Shown piece by piece: positions 46,401 through 56,529 of a stretch of 64,000 nucleotides of DNA (the stretch's first letter is position 1; every line of letters starts with the position of its first letter). The notes below the pieces were generated by a model. That model was not told where the DNA came from and ran no database searches. It saw only the letters and a list, made by a program, of their open reading frames with translations. Source of the DNA: Isoetes taiwanensis (lineage: Eukaryota > Streptophyta > Lycopodiopsida > Isoetales > Isoetaceae); assembly GCA_021234155.1 (NCBI GenBank), contig JAJEKV010000096.1, positions 938,010 to 1,002,009 on the forward strand, written 5' to 3'. The translations under genes were made by a program, and so were the position numbers.

Positions 46401-46481
46401 AGTTTGCTGCGCTCCTTCTGGGTCCCATAGGCCGATTGGTCTCAGTGGACGATAAAAAAACTATTCTATTCTATTCTATTC

Positions 46482-47077
46482 TTATTGCACCAAGAGTATG
46501 CATTAGAGGAAGAGGGGGCATGGTATATAAAACTATGAACCAATTTGTCCCATTGGGTTCTCTCTCCTTTGGACATATTGATCTTCTTTCCTGCCTTTTG
46601 CTCCCAAGATGGAGTGTTATTAAAATCACCACTGAGAATCCAGTTATTGGTATTCTGTCCTTGCAGCCAATTTGCCATATTTTTCCATTGCTCTTCTCTT
46701 TCTTCAGGAAAGGTAGAGGCATAGACATTTATGATGCCTACTTGCTCTTGCCCAATCTTCAGAAATGCCACCTGCCATCTACCTGAGGGGTGCAAGAAAG
46801 AATTTACCATTTTATACCCACTCCAAGCAATGCAGATGCCTCCTTTTGTGCCATCTGCAGGGGACCAGATGGATTCTCCATTGGGGAAAATCCAATTTCC
46901 CAAGTTTGAGGCTTCAAAGGCTGGCAGCCTGTGCTCCTGTAGAAGGACAATATCTGCTTTGAGCTCCTTGAGAGCTATTAGAGCCCTTTTCCTTTTCAGG
47001 GGACCCTTGATTCCTCTTAGGAGATTTTTACATAAACACAACTGTTGTATAGTCTTTAGATGTCTTAAGCCTTCCAT
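46482..47077 (-). pseudogene. L1 ORF2 endonuclease domain
   Basis: AP-type endonuclease start of ORF2: RGIKGPLKRKRALIALKE, ADIVLLQEHRLP (catalytic Glu), GICIAWSGYK, VGIINVYAS, LSGDFNNTPSW (Asp/Asn pair), and SWCNKN at the break point. The frame is open from about 47077 to the nested LINE at 46482. The WN of the usual N-terminal WNVRG is not evident. Confidence 0.88.
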
Positions 47078-47095
47078 TAAGCTCCATCTCTAGAA

Positions 47096-48060
47096 GATAA
47101 ATATTATAATTTGAATAAGCTTGTTTAATCTTGAATATAATGAACTCCATATTATCCTAAGTCTCAAGTTTGCTCACAAACATATGATCGTGTTTTGAAA
47201 ATGCATTTGTAACAAGTAATAAGCAACTCAATATAATATCTAGTACTTATAGACCTTCCTCCTGTTTTTGTTTAAACATAAAATTGACAAAAAAGTATAG
47301 CCTATCTAATACGCCATTGCATCAGAGATATGTAATTAAACAAAGCATTTACACAAACTATAAAGGCTATGTAATACACTATTCCATCCGAGCTATGTAA
47401 CTAAATGTACCTTATGTTATGCAAGTAGAGTAAATCATATGAATGTCTCTATAATTTGGCCTTAGCCAAATCTCAAGCCTGCATTGTAAACATAAAATTG
47501 AACATATTAGAAACTAATTCCTGAGTCCCAATGCTTGTTCAAATAGATAGAGGACCTAGACCTTTTGTCTATGACCTTTGTTGTCAAATAAAAACATATA
47601 AAAAAGGGTGCAATCATCAAACTTGTATGTGAAATTAAGCACAACATAAAAAACAAATCATTTGAACATATGAAAGAAAAGTTGAAATCACAATTTAAAA
47701 GCCAAAATTGTGACAAGTATAATTATCAATCAAAAAATAGTAGCTTGTGCATGACGCACTATGATGCATACATTTAGCTGCAACATTTTTACATGATCCT
47801 TCAAATCTATATTGCTTACACTGACAAAACCCTCTGTCCATATAGCAATGGTTTTTAACTTCTAATAAATGTTTGACTGCAATTCAAGTGAAGTAGCAGA
47901 TCTAGGAATCTAGCTTCACTTTCATGGGGTTTAATCAATCTAAATACATAGAATTTAAGACCATGGAAATAACCTGATTGAATGGCACGTCATGTGTTAA
48001 AGACCTTCACCTGCAATAAAATGCAAGTTCTCTAACGCGTCCCAACACATAACCAACACA
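47096..48060. other. No gene seen
   Basis: AT-rich DNA without domains. The end at 48040-48060 has TAACCAACACA in tandem, leading into the inverted-repeat element. Confidence 0.4.
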
Positions 48061-48483
48061 TAACCAACACATAACTACCATTGAAACCATTGAATCCAAC
48101 ACATTTAAATTAAAATCCCCCTTAAACCCCCTTTGGTTTGGGTGCATATTCACACGGGGGGTGACGTAGGGCAGCGAGAGCCCTCGTATTTGTATTTTGC
48201 ACGTACGAAATCAACACCATATAGTATTCCGCTTGAAATCTTATAGTATTTTGTGAATCTTGTTATACAGTATAGCAAATCTTGTACTTGCATACCCCAC
48301 AAACGAGGAACTTTACGTACGGTGTAGATTAAGGAATAAGGGGTGAATATGCCTATCCAACAGCTCTCGTTGCCCGGAGTCACCCCCCGTGTGAATATGC
48401 ACCCAAACCAAAGGGGGTTTAAGGGGGATTTTAATTTAAATGTGTTGGATTCAATGGTTTCAATGGTAGTTATGTGTTGGTTA
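48061..48483. mobile_element. 423-bp element with 120-bp inverted arms
   Basis: Arms 48061-48180 and 48364-48483 are reverse complements with about four mismatches, spaced by 183 bp. Outer end TAACCAACACATAAC; inner part has CCCCCTTTGGTTTGGGTGCATATTCACAC. Long arms suggest a MULE-like or foldback MITE. The outer TAACCAACACA tandem hides any target duplication. Confidence 0.85.
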
Positions 48484-48498
48484 TTATACTAAAAAAAA

Positions 48499-48522
48499 TT
48501 TTGGGCCCTTCGGGCCCTAAAA
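48499..48522. other. Perfect GC hairpin in an insert beside the IR element
   Basis: TTTTGGGCCC-TTC-GGGCCCTAAAA between A-runs. It lies in about 75 bp (48484-48560) that separates the right arm from further copies of GTTATGTGTTGGTT. Confidence 0.6.
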
Positions 48523-48702
48523 AAAACAAGCAGACGTAAGAATATTAATTAATGTTAATGGTTGTTATGTGTTGGTTGTTATGTGTTGGTTATGACATAA
48601 TAAGTGTTTGAATATTTCATGAACGCGATGGATGACCATGATACTATCCATGATAATGAGGTAAATATTAGTTAAACATTTGTACGGAAATGAGAAATAA
48701 TC

Positions 48703-48884
48703 TCAGAAAGCCTCCAGTTTGAATGTGTCCACTCGATCATAATATGCCCAGGAGATATCGTTCACCGAGATATCGTTCACCTTCACCTGGTAGGTTGCAC
48801 GGAAATTGCCAAATTCGTGGCATTCCAGTATGATCAGATGCAAGTTGAGCTCGTGGCTATCTTCATCTGTCTCATTTTAGGCCT
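48703..48884 (-). other. Unrecognised exon-like open frame
   Basis: About 59 codons without ATG: NETDEDSHELNLHLIILECH, then FRATYQVKVNDIS, ending WAYYDRVDTFKLEAF and a stop. Composition is protein-like. A 15-bp tandem copy of GAGATATCGTTCACC (48751-48780) repeats VNDIS in frame. I do not recognise the family; it may be a last exon of a degraded gene. Confidence 0.35.
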
Positions 48885-49139
48885 AGTTGTAACTATGTTA
48901 TGGTTGGGGATATGCCTCGAGTAAGGAGCCATATTGTTAAATGGCATAAATATGCCAAAAAGAACAGGCGCGGGTTGTAACAGTCATGGGAAGGGGGGCA
49001 TATGGAGGACACAGAAATACAAATTGACCTGCAACCAAACTGTTCTAATGACCAACATTGGACTCTTTCCCATGAATTCCATGCTCCTTTGCGAAAAAGA
49101 GAGTTAAAAAAATGAGAATATTATTGATAATGATTATAC

Positions 49140-50275
49140 CTCAGAGAGAGCCTGTCAAGATATGTCTCTCGATTAATTGGAAACCATTTGGGAAACTGAT
49201 CAAGAATCCAAGAAAATGCAAACCAAATTTCACAAATGACTGACATTTTTAACAGGGTTCAGAATTCGATATCGCAAGAAGAACCCTAGCACAACAAGAC
49301 GAACAATAATAACCATCCTGTATGGATTAATTTTGCTAGATGGTATAGGGATCTTCCTTGACAAGGGCTGCCTTGCTTCATCCATCCTGAGAACAAAGAT
49401 AAATTGTTCTTAACATGTACGAAATGTGCCAACATGACATCTACACTATGCAAAGAACTTACATTGGTAATTCTGCCCATTGTCGTCATCTCCATCACCC
49501 CTTTTCGAGGGATGCTTTCTGGCCTTCGGTCATGGTCATTTGCATCTTCTCCTGCCTAAGCTTCCAACTTTCCACTCTTTCGTTCCATGCTACACTCCCA
49601 TATCCATAGCGAGGAGGGATCTTTGGATGGATCCATGGTGCGCATTCTTGCAATTGGAAGCAAAACGTTACCTCATGTTCACAAAAGGTTCTCAATTTTG
49701 GAATTATCTCGCAAAACGGGGAAGCTAAATTCATGATTGAACATACCTGGGAGGTGGCTGTCAGGGTAAGGAAGTGGATGGATACGCTTGCTGCCAGCAT
49801 TATACATTGGAGGAACAACAAGGGCATGATGTTCAGGGGATATATCTTGAGGGTCTCCAACGCTCTGCGCAAGAGGGGGTATACATAACATCACCGTCCA
49901 TGCATTGCATCTTCACCGAGATGAACCGATTTCCATCTTTTCGCTCATATTCATAGCGAGGGGCGGCATACCGGAAAAGCACACTCATTGCAAGCAACAA
50001 AAAGTTCGCCATCTACATTCGCCCACATCATCGCCACGATCCGCACACTTGACTATCCGCGTGATTCAATGGCTTCACCTGTAGATTCAAAAGGGCTTAT
50101 AAGTGACTAACACTTAGAAAACAAATAGGGGGGTTTAAAAGCAGCTCCAGTTCTAGCAATGCCTTAACGAAACGATGGTAAAGGCTACATTTTCTGCACT
50201 TACTCCATCTCCTCGAATCACTACAAGCTCGTTCTCGTTATGAGATCCAGCTCACGAGCCCAGCTCGGCTTCCAT
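49140..50275 (-). pseudogene. Cellulose synthase (CesA) 5' pseudogene
   Basis: CesA proteins polymerise cellulose at the plasma membrane. Exon 1 50275-50204: MEAELGS, a TGA, then AGSHNENELVVIRGDG and donor GTAAGT. Exon 2 50078-49747: VKPLNHADSQVC, then, shifted, VDGELFVACNECAFPVCRP and EYERKDGN, the RING-type zinc finger, and later SPEHHALVVPPMYN..GSKRIHPLPYPDSHLP. Exon 3 49646-49463: MDPSKD, YGYGSVAWNERVESWKLRQEKMQ. Exon 4 49386-49140: [37 protein letters not shown], a small deletion and shift, then [18 protein letters not shown] and [10 protein letters not shown] with a donor. The catalytic D,D,D,QxxRW region and later membrane spans are absent. Introns are kept, so it is a DNA-level copy, not a retrocopy. 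Confidence 0.9.
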
Positions 50276-50890
50276 CCTTGCAAATTGCACTAAAAAATAC
50301 TCTTCGTGTGCTTCTACAATAAGCTTTCAATCTTACGCTTGGGTCTCAAACGAATAGAGAGAAGGCCACGCCAAGGGAATGCAACCTCAAAGATCCAGGC
50401 CCTCCTGTCGACATGATACATGCCCTCCTGTCGAATATGGCAGAGATCCGGCATGGGCAGAACAAAACCCTAAGTTGAAGGGTCTCGAGCCTTGCATGTA
50501 AAGCAAGGGAAAAATACTTTTTCTTAGCATAGAATATTTTCTTATAAAAAATATATATCAAAATTTATGGATTCAACCATTGGAAAGTGTCACGAAAATT
50601 AAAGTGAGCGTATGCGCACTCTAGATATACCGATTAGTACGTCTCATGGAATACTATCATCAAATCATATAAAAACCTTAGGAAAAAAAGTATAAAAATA
50701 CAAAAACAACCCCCTGTTATAATGCTACATATTCATCAGCGTTCATCATCACCTGCATAACAACAACTACTTACAAAAGTTTAAAAGTGATTGATTGTAT
50801 ACAGATAAGAGTATCATGATAATTATTGATCAGCTATGCATTCTTGGTTCATCATTAAATTGTGCAAGCAACATGAAAAATCGTGTGCAC
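50276..50890. other. Upstream of the CesA start; no gene seen
   Basis: May carry the former CesA 5' UTR and promoter. No domain found. Confidence 0.35.
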
Positions 50891-50959
50891 ATGCAACACC
50901 AAAAATAAAGGCTCTTGTATGAGTGGAATCCTATTTTGCAATATATATGCATCAAATAA

Positions 50960-51175
50960 TTCACAAAAGAAATAGCTCAGATCAAATTCAACAAGATAAA
51001 ACCTTAGCATAAACTCGATCTCCTGTTCAAAAGAAGCTGCTTCAATGCATGAGCTGAGGAGACCAAGGAATGTAACCTTATTTGAACACTTAACTGCGTT
51101 CTTTCCTGTAGCAAATCTTTGATGCCTCCAACCATTGCATAACCCGAGATGACCAAAGACCATGAAATAACATTA
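50960..51175 (-). pseudogene. PPR protein fragment
   Basis: On minus, NVISWSLVISGYAMVGGIKDLL (about 51172-51108) and, one frame over, SNKVTFLGLLSSCIEAASFEQ (about 51085-51020) are the two halves of a pentatricopeptide repeat of the plant PLS type (WSxMISGYAxxG then PNKVTFxGLLSSC). PPR proteins bind organellar RNA. A frameshift separates the halves, and nothing clear follows on either side. Confidence 0.65.
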
Positions 51176-51179
51176 AGTA

Positions 51180-51919
51180 CATTGCTCTTAATTTTTCTTG
51201 GAAAGGCATTATGGCTTCTTACCTATCAAAGAGCTTACCAGCAAAGATGATACTTAAAACTAAATAATATATTCATGTCTCAGCAATTTTTGTCTTTAGT
51301 CACCATAAGAGAGAGATAAAATGAACTAATCGGTACATTACATTGATTAGCAATATATCTTTGTAAAGAGAATTGAGATTGGGCAGATCTAGCTACATTA
51401 TGGAAGATCTGTTGCTTACACACATCTTTAGCGTATTGATTTCCCGCAGACAAATTGTTGCATAGCCATCAGGCACATCAAACTTATTTCCCAATAATAT
51501 GCACCACAATATAGGTCCACATCATCTGCTATGCAACCCTTTTCTCTAAGCACGTGTGCTCTAAAACTCCATACACAACTGTCATTAACTGTAAAGTAAA
51601 AAAAGATGTTTAGTTCAAAAGATCTACCTGAAGCGAAAACGAAATCCCTAAGAAAATGCCGTTGCTGAAACATTCTAAGACCATAATTGCATCTTCAAAT
51701 GAAAAAGAGTAAAGAAAAAACCATCATTCAAGTAAATTGGGATTATGTTTTGATTTTGGGATACATTTCTAATTGCAATTTTTTAGTAACATATAATCAC
51801 ACACCTTACACCTTAACTTCAAATTACAAAATCATATATCACACTTCTCAAGTAGTACACAACTTTTATTAACTGTGATTGATACATAGGTAATGAAGAA
51901 AACATATTTACATAGTTTT
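51180..51919. other. No gene seen
   Basis: A minus-strand frame at 51428-51673 is open but without a motif. It could be more PPR debris. Confidence 0.3.
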
Positions 51920-54830
51920 TCATTTTTCCACCAGCATCCCCAAGGATATGATAGCCTTATTCCTTACATCCTGAGGTATTGTAACTCTCGCTGTTTTACT
52001 TGGAATAGTTTTTGGAGTCCACGAGTACAATACGGTTTCAATGTCTAGCCGAAGATCAGGATCACTAGGATTTCTCCTCCACCTCTTTGTCCAACAATCT
52101 GAATATCTTTCTTTATCGGTGACATTGCTCAACTGATGTACTGGACACCACCATTCCACGCGCACCTTATTGAAGTTAACATCACCTTCTTCTTTGCAAA
52201 TATCTGAGATGGTGTATCCCAACCACACTGGATAGGTCTCTAGATCTGCTGGTTTTACTACTACAAATTGGTGGCACTCCACGTCAGTAGAAGGTTCATA
52301 ACAATCCATGCCTAGATATTTTGGCCTATCCTTCTTAGGACCAACATAGTGTTTATCAGATTGAGGAGGAGCATTATGCCTTAACAATGCTACTAATGGT
52401 ACCATCATCTTCGTCAGCACCAGCTAATGTTTTTCACCTACTTTTAGGGAACCACCCTTCTTTCAGCTCTTCTGAGGATGTGTCTATCTCATCCAACAAG
52501 TTGATCACCTTCTTCCAATAATCTATCAATGCACGATTAGTCTCATCCGAATTAGTTTGCCAATGCTTGATGTAGTCATTGATGCCATCCTTAGTCAATC
52601 CCAATTGCTTCACTTCTTCAGTTGGTTTTAGAGCTTTTGGTTGACCAAAAGATATCATAGACTTGCCATTTGCATCCCTGTGCCAAATTTCTGCCCCACC
52701 TCTCCACTTCTCCTCTGAAGGTCTCATTTTCCATTGCATGATTGGAATCCCTTCTCTCACCCAAAAAGTGAATTGAAGAGGTCTAGAATGACCTTCCATG
52801 TCGAGAGTATAACCATCTACAAAACTCTTCCAATCAGGCACTTCTTCTATGAGAGATCCTATAGGAGATGGAGTAGTACATCCATAAAATATTTCCAATA
52901 GCCTGGGAAAGTTGGTAACTGTCTGCTGTCTCAATACATGACTATATTTTCCAAACAATGTGTCCACATCCTCATGAGTATGTCCGGGCATTAGGAACCC
53001 CAAATTGACTCTTTCAAAAATACCCACAGCTGTTAAGTAGGATAGGAAAGAAAACATCCACCTGTTCTTATTTTGACCAGCACAATTATCAAGTTGCAAG
53101 AGGAGCTTTCTGGGCAGATCTCGAGGTTTAGCACGAGATGTTGAAGCTCCAACATGTTCATTAGGTCCATGCCTCCTAAACCTTGCCTTGCTAAACTTTT
53201 CAATACTATTAGGGGTTCTATCCAACAATGCACTATGTAGTGCCTGGCTAGCTGTAGGATCCTGGAGGTGACCATTGTAACCATTCTCATAGTTTCTTAA
53301 ACACCTCATGATACTCTCAATGTGAAAATCTGGACCATCACTCCACAACTCTAAACTGAAATGGCCATAGTAGGTCTGAGACTGCCCATGCAAGATTGCC
53401 CCAGTCATTGAAATCTGCAAAGGGTATGATCTTCCACATGGCTTAGGTATGTACTTGAATTGTGGAAGACAAGTCTTCTGTTGGTCCATTTTATCATGTA
53501 TAATACATAGATAGTTATTAGGTTCCATTGCAGATAAGGTCCTCCACATCCAATAAGTTGATCTACATGATAGTTGATCTGTCATATGGTCCTTCATATG
53601 TTCCCTTATCTTTGCCCTTAGACTTGGTTGCACAGTCTTATCTAGTGTCTCCTTCAGCTTAACACATAAACTGCACTTTGCAAAGTTGTTTGAAGTTGCT
53701 ATAGTCACATGCTTGAAATGCTTATTCCATAGCCTACTAAACCTGGGCTGGGATATAGAGGCCACTCCAAGTTCCCGAAGCAATGCATTTATTTCCTCTA
53801 ATATGCTCTTCTGGGTACAATGGGATGGCAATCTCTTTTCAACAATAACTCTACCATGTTCATCCTTCTTACTCTTATGTGGCATGCTTGCTGCATTGAA
53901 ATCCACATATCTTTCAAATATTTCCTTTGCAGCTATAGTTCTTGAGGTAGGCCTTACCAGGCCAGTGTTCCCATGCAATGCAATTTTACTACCATTTTCA
54001 TGTCTCTTTTTTGCGGTTTGTGCCACGAAGAGGTTGGAATTCCATGTATAGCCATCCATGCTTTTGAACATATCCACTTTCCATTCAATGGGAATCTTTT
54101 CTTCTTTGATCTTTCATCCTGAATTGCATAGCCAAATATGGTGTACATGAAATTCCTCCTGCTATCACACTTATGTTCCTGATATGTAGCTCTTGCTACC
54201 ACCATCTCGTCTATTGTGAACATTCTAATACAGGAGGCCCAACAACATTCACTTCCTCTAACCTTCATCAGGGCTTCAGGAGAACAATCATAATCTGACT
54301 TGCATCTTTTGGTAGGATAATGTTTGAAAGTTGGAAGTGGCCTCTTGCTACACCGTGTGAACATTATTGACAATGGTTCTGCATCTATGGGAAACATGTA
54401 GTTCCCCTCCAGTTGAATACTGTCCCTAGGCCATGCAACAATAGTTGGAACCTCTAGTTGCTTCACACAAGCAAGGCATTCTTGTTTGCCTGACCCATTT
54501 TCCTTCCAATTGTCATATAATTTTGAGATTGCCACCCTAACCTGTCCTCCCCTGATCTTTCATCATTGACTGCATTGATAGAATCTGCTAGAACAATAAT
54601 CCCTTCTCCTACTGCCTCTCTGTTGCATGCATGCAAGATCTTGACCTTCTTGTTTTTCCAATCGACCCGAGTATAAAGTACAATTTCCTTTCCTTTGGCA
54701 TCATCCTTTTCATTTGTGGTCTTTTCCTTCCTTTGCCATCATCAACATCATTTGGAGTCTTTTCCTTTCGTTTGCCATCATCAACATCATTTGAGGTATT
54801 TTCCTTTCCTTGGGCATCATCTTCTCGGCT
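51920..54830 (-). pseudogene. DUF7869-type transposon protein of element E2, full length but frameshifted
   Basis: Probably the main protein of a DNA transposon. From the N-terminus: a Lys/Asp repeat (NDVDDGK type, 54815-54690), VLYTRVDWKNKKVKILHACN, CLAC...VAWPRDSIQL, FTIDEMVVARATY and RFPLNGKWICSKAW (to 54040), then IAAKEIFERYVDFNA, a CSLCVKLKE Cys pair, and the core: CIIHDKMDQQKTCLPQ, LQLDNCAGQNKNRW and MPGHTHEDVDTLFGKY (about 53110-52930), whose conserved Asp, Asn and His residues suggest a metal site. C-terminal part (52420-51920): VKPADLETYPVWLGY, a small SH3/BAH-like domain, WCPV and YSDCWTKRWRRNP. Breaks: one base in an A-run near 54030, another near 54720, and a frame change at 52430. 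I know the core as DUF7869, from memory; the enzymatic role is inferred. Confidence 0.8.
54690..54815 (-). repeat. Coding ~36-bp repeat (Asn-Asp-Val-Asp-Asp-Gly-Lys)
   Basis: Three to four tandem copies of GGAAAAG-ACTCCAAATGATGTTGATGATGGCAAA-type units in the N-terminus of the DUF7869-type protein, giving charged repeats such as NDVDDGKRKEKT. A one-base difference near 54720 shifts the frame. Confidence 0.75.
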
Positions 54831-55566
54831 TATATTGTAAATCTCGGCTTTTTTCTAAAAAAATTGGCTATTGTTTTCGGCTTTTGATTTCGGATCAAAG
54901 GTTTCGGCTCAAATCTCGGGTACTGAAGACAAATAGGTTGGTATTTCCTAACTTTCACTTAAAGTCTGCTATTTTGTTCTTATTTTTATTATGGTATTTG
55001 AAAGAACACATATTTTCTTCTAGTTTCTCCTATTCATATCTCTTATTCTTATTTCTTTTCTAGGTATTCTTTTGTTTAGAACAGATCAGAAATTGAACTA
55101 AATAATGTGTATTATATATCTGCTGTAGCTGATGTTCTTATTCTATCTGCTTTTTTTCTTTCTATGTGTTCTTATTATTCTTATTCTTGTTCTATCTGTT
55201 CTGTTCTATCTGCTCTTATTCTATCTGTTCTGTTCTTATTTTATCTGCTCAAATTCTATTCCACTGGCTTCATATTCTATTTCACTGGCTCTTATTCTAT
55301 TCCACTGCCTTGATACTCTGTTTCACTGGCTCTTATTCTATTTCTCTGGCTCTTATTCTATTCCATTGGCTCTGATTCTATTTCACTGGCTTCATATTCT
55401 GCTATTTCGTATCTGCTATTTATTTTGCATTCTGCTCTTACTCCATTTCATATATCTATTCATTTTCACTGGTTTCTGGTATTTCATCCTTGCTCTCTAC
55501 CTGTAAGTAGACATGTTTTTTTTTATGCTTATTTCTTTTCTATAGAATGATATGTTAGAATGGACG
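54831..55566. repeat. Upstream region with TTCACTGGCTCTTATTCTA-type repeat
   Basis: 55140-55410 contains about nine degenerate copies of a 20-23 bp unit, ATTCTATTTCACTGGCTCTT, and the TCTATCTGTTCT variant. It lies in the shared upstream space of the divergent E2 genes. Open frames across it are low-complexity Phe/Leu/Tyr strings and are not genes. Confidence 0.7.
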
Positions 55567-55747
55567 AAATCGCGCTTGGCGCATTTCTAGTTTGGCTTTC
55601 TATTTCCTACTAGGTTAATCAAATCGCGCAGGCGCGTTTCTAGTTTGGCCTTTCTATTTTCTACTACTTTTTACAAATCGCGCCAGGCGCGTGTGAAGTA
55701 GATCTTTGTAAAAACACACTATAGAAAACGTGTCTGACGCGTTTTGA
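55567..55747. repeat. E2 palindrome cluster A
   Basis: Four palindromes: AAATCGCGCTTGGCGCATTT (55567), AAATCGCGCAGGCGCGTTT (55621), AAATCGCGCCAGGCGCGTGT (55675) and AAAACGTGTCTGACGCGTTT (55727). Spacing is near 54 bp, with TTCTAGTTTGGC repeated after the first two. It lies directly upstream of the ORF at 55834, in the space shared with the divergent DUF7869-type gene. Confidence 0.92.
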
Positions 55748-55833
55748 ACTATTTTGAATATTTAGAATTATTTTCTGGGGAGAGGAATATCATTTGCTAA
55801 TTAGTTAATTTCTCTCGTTCTAGTGCATTACAC

Positions 55834-56205
55834 ATGGCTGATTCTCGTTCAACTATACTTTCTTTGGACGACAATCAACGCTGGACCCTATACAAGATAC
55901 TACTAAATTGTGATGTTCAAAACCTAAGAAGAGAGTTGGACAAGCCATACGACAGTCTGTATCAGGGGCTATGGAAATGCTACCATCGCATCACAGGGTT
56001 TATGCGGCTCCTCATGTTCTTAGTAAACCTCATGCCAACAAATAAATATGAGAATATGATTAGGAAGGCCAGAGATCAACGGGACACTCTGATTTGGAGA
56101 CTCGACATTCCCAGGGAATGGGAGGATGATGTCATATCAGAGTGGTATAGTTGGGACTGGACTCGGTATTTAGCCGATGAAGTGGGCCTATGTGATATTT
56201 TGTAG
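55834..56205 (+). CDS. 123-residue protein of element E2, unknown function
   Basis: Complete frame from ATG to TAG, mostly helical, rich in Trp, Arg and Asp: DDNQRWTLYKILLNCD, KCYHRITGFMRLLMFLVNL, RKARDQRDTLIWRLDIPREW, ending DWTRYLADEVGLCDIL. No family recognised. Palindrome clusters lie on both sides (55567-55747 and 56263-56347), and the large transposon gene is divergent from it, as in E1 where the partner is the ORF at 11421-11927. The intact frame beside a decayed partner hints at either youth or selection. Possible roles are a transposase cofactor or a binder of the palindromes; neither is shown. Confidence 0.7.
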   Translation: MADSRSTILSLDDNQRWTLYKILLNCDVQNLRRELDKPYDSLYQGLWKCYHRITGFMRLLMFLVNLMPTNKYENMIRKARDQRDTLIWRLDIPREWEDDVISEWYSWDWTRYLADEVGLCDIL

Positions 56206-56262
56206 AGATGTGGACAGCCTCCTATGTTAGATATGTACAGCCTCCTATGTTAGCTTAGAAAG

Positions 56263-56347
56263 AACTCGCGCCTGGCGCATTTTCACAGAAGAAGAAATGT
56301 ACATCTATTTTTTGAATATGAATACAAACTCGCGCCTGGCGCAATTT
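56263..56347. repeat. E2 palindrome cluster B
   Basis: AACTCGCGCCTGGCGCATTT at 56263 and AACTCGCGCCTGGCGCAATT at about 56328, 65 bp apart, just after the stop of the 123-residue ORF. Between 56215 and 56256 CAGCCTCCTATGTTAG is also doubled. Confidence 0.9.
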
Positions 56348-56411
56348 TGCACCTAATACTTTTATGTCACACTTATTTTATTATGTTTTTTTATACGCAA
56401 TATCGAGAACA

Positions 56412-56529
56412 TTGAAATCCTTTGATGCCCTCCAGCCAGTATGACCAACCCCAAGAAACTACACATTTTAATTCATGTGTGGTTTCATGGGGTTGATAAG
56501 ACTGGCTAAAGAGCATCAAAGAATTCAAA
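56412..56529. ncRNA. Foldback with 47-bp arms and 8-nt loop, candidate small-RNA hairpin
   Basis: Left arm 56420-56466 and right arm 56475-56521 are complementary at 39 of 47 positions, with loop TTTAATTC; pairing extends to about 56412 and 56529. Size and shape fit a plant miRNA precursor or a very short MITE. Most mismatches are C/T changes that become G:U pairs in RNA. I do not recognise a known miRNA. It lies between E2 palindromes and the next exon-like ORF. Confidence 0.45.

Larger units (their letters stand above)
44181..46481 (+). mobile_element. RTE-like LINE nested in the L1 endonuclease
   Basis: Plus-strand LINE inserted at AAGAAT|GAC of the L1; GAAT (ATTC on plus) occurs at both borders (44177-44180, 46478-46481), although the microsatellite tail makes the right copy ambiguous. 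The L1 endonuclease frame is continuous across the removed insert. The tail is hairpins (46337-46400) followed by (TTCTA)n. Length 2.3 kb, 5'-truncated. Confidence 0.88.
40399..47095 (-). mobile_element. L1-type LINE, minus strand, with nested LINE
   Basis: A T-run at 40399-40430 is the poly(A) tail read in reverse. Then come a 3' UTR to 40985, reverse transcriptase (40986-44180), a plus-strand LINE insert (44181-46481), and the endonuclease (46482-47077). No ORF1 is seen above 47095, so the element is 5'-truncated at or near the start of ORF2. Confidence 0.88.

Noticed and set aside
55107..55506. Hydrophobic Phe/Leu/Tyr-rich plus-strand frames, looking like membrane proteins
   Set aside because: Low-complexity translation of a ~20-bp T-rich tandem repeat.
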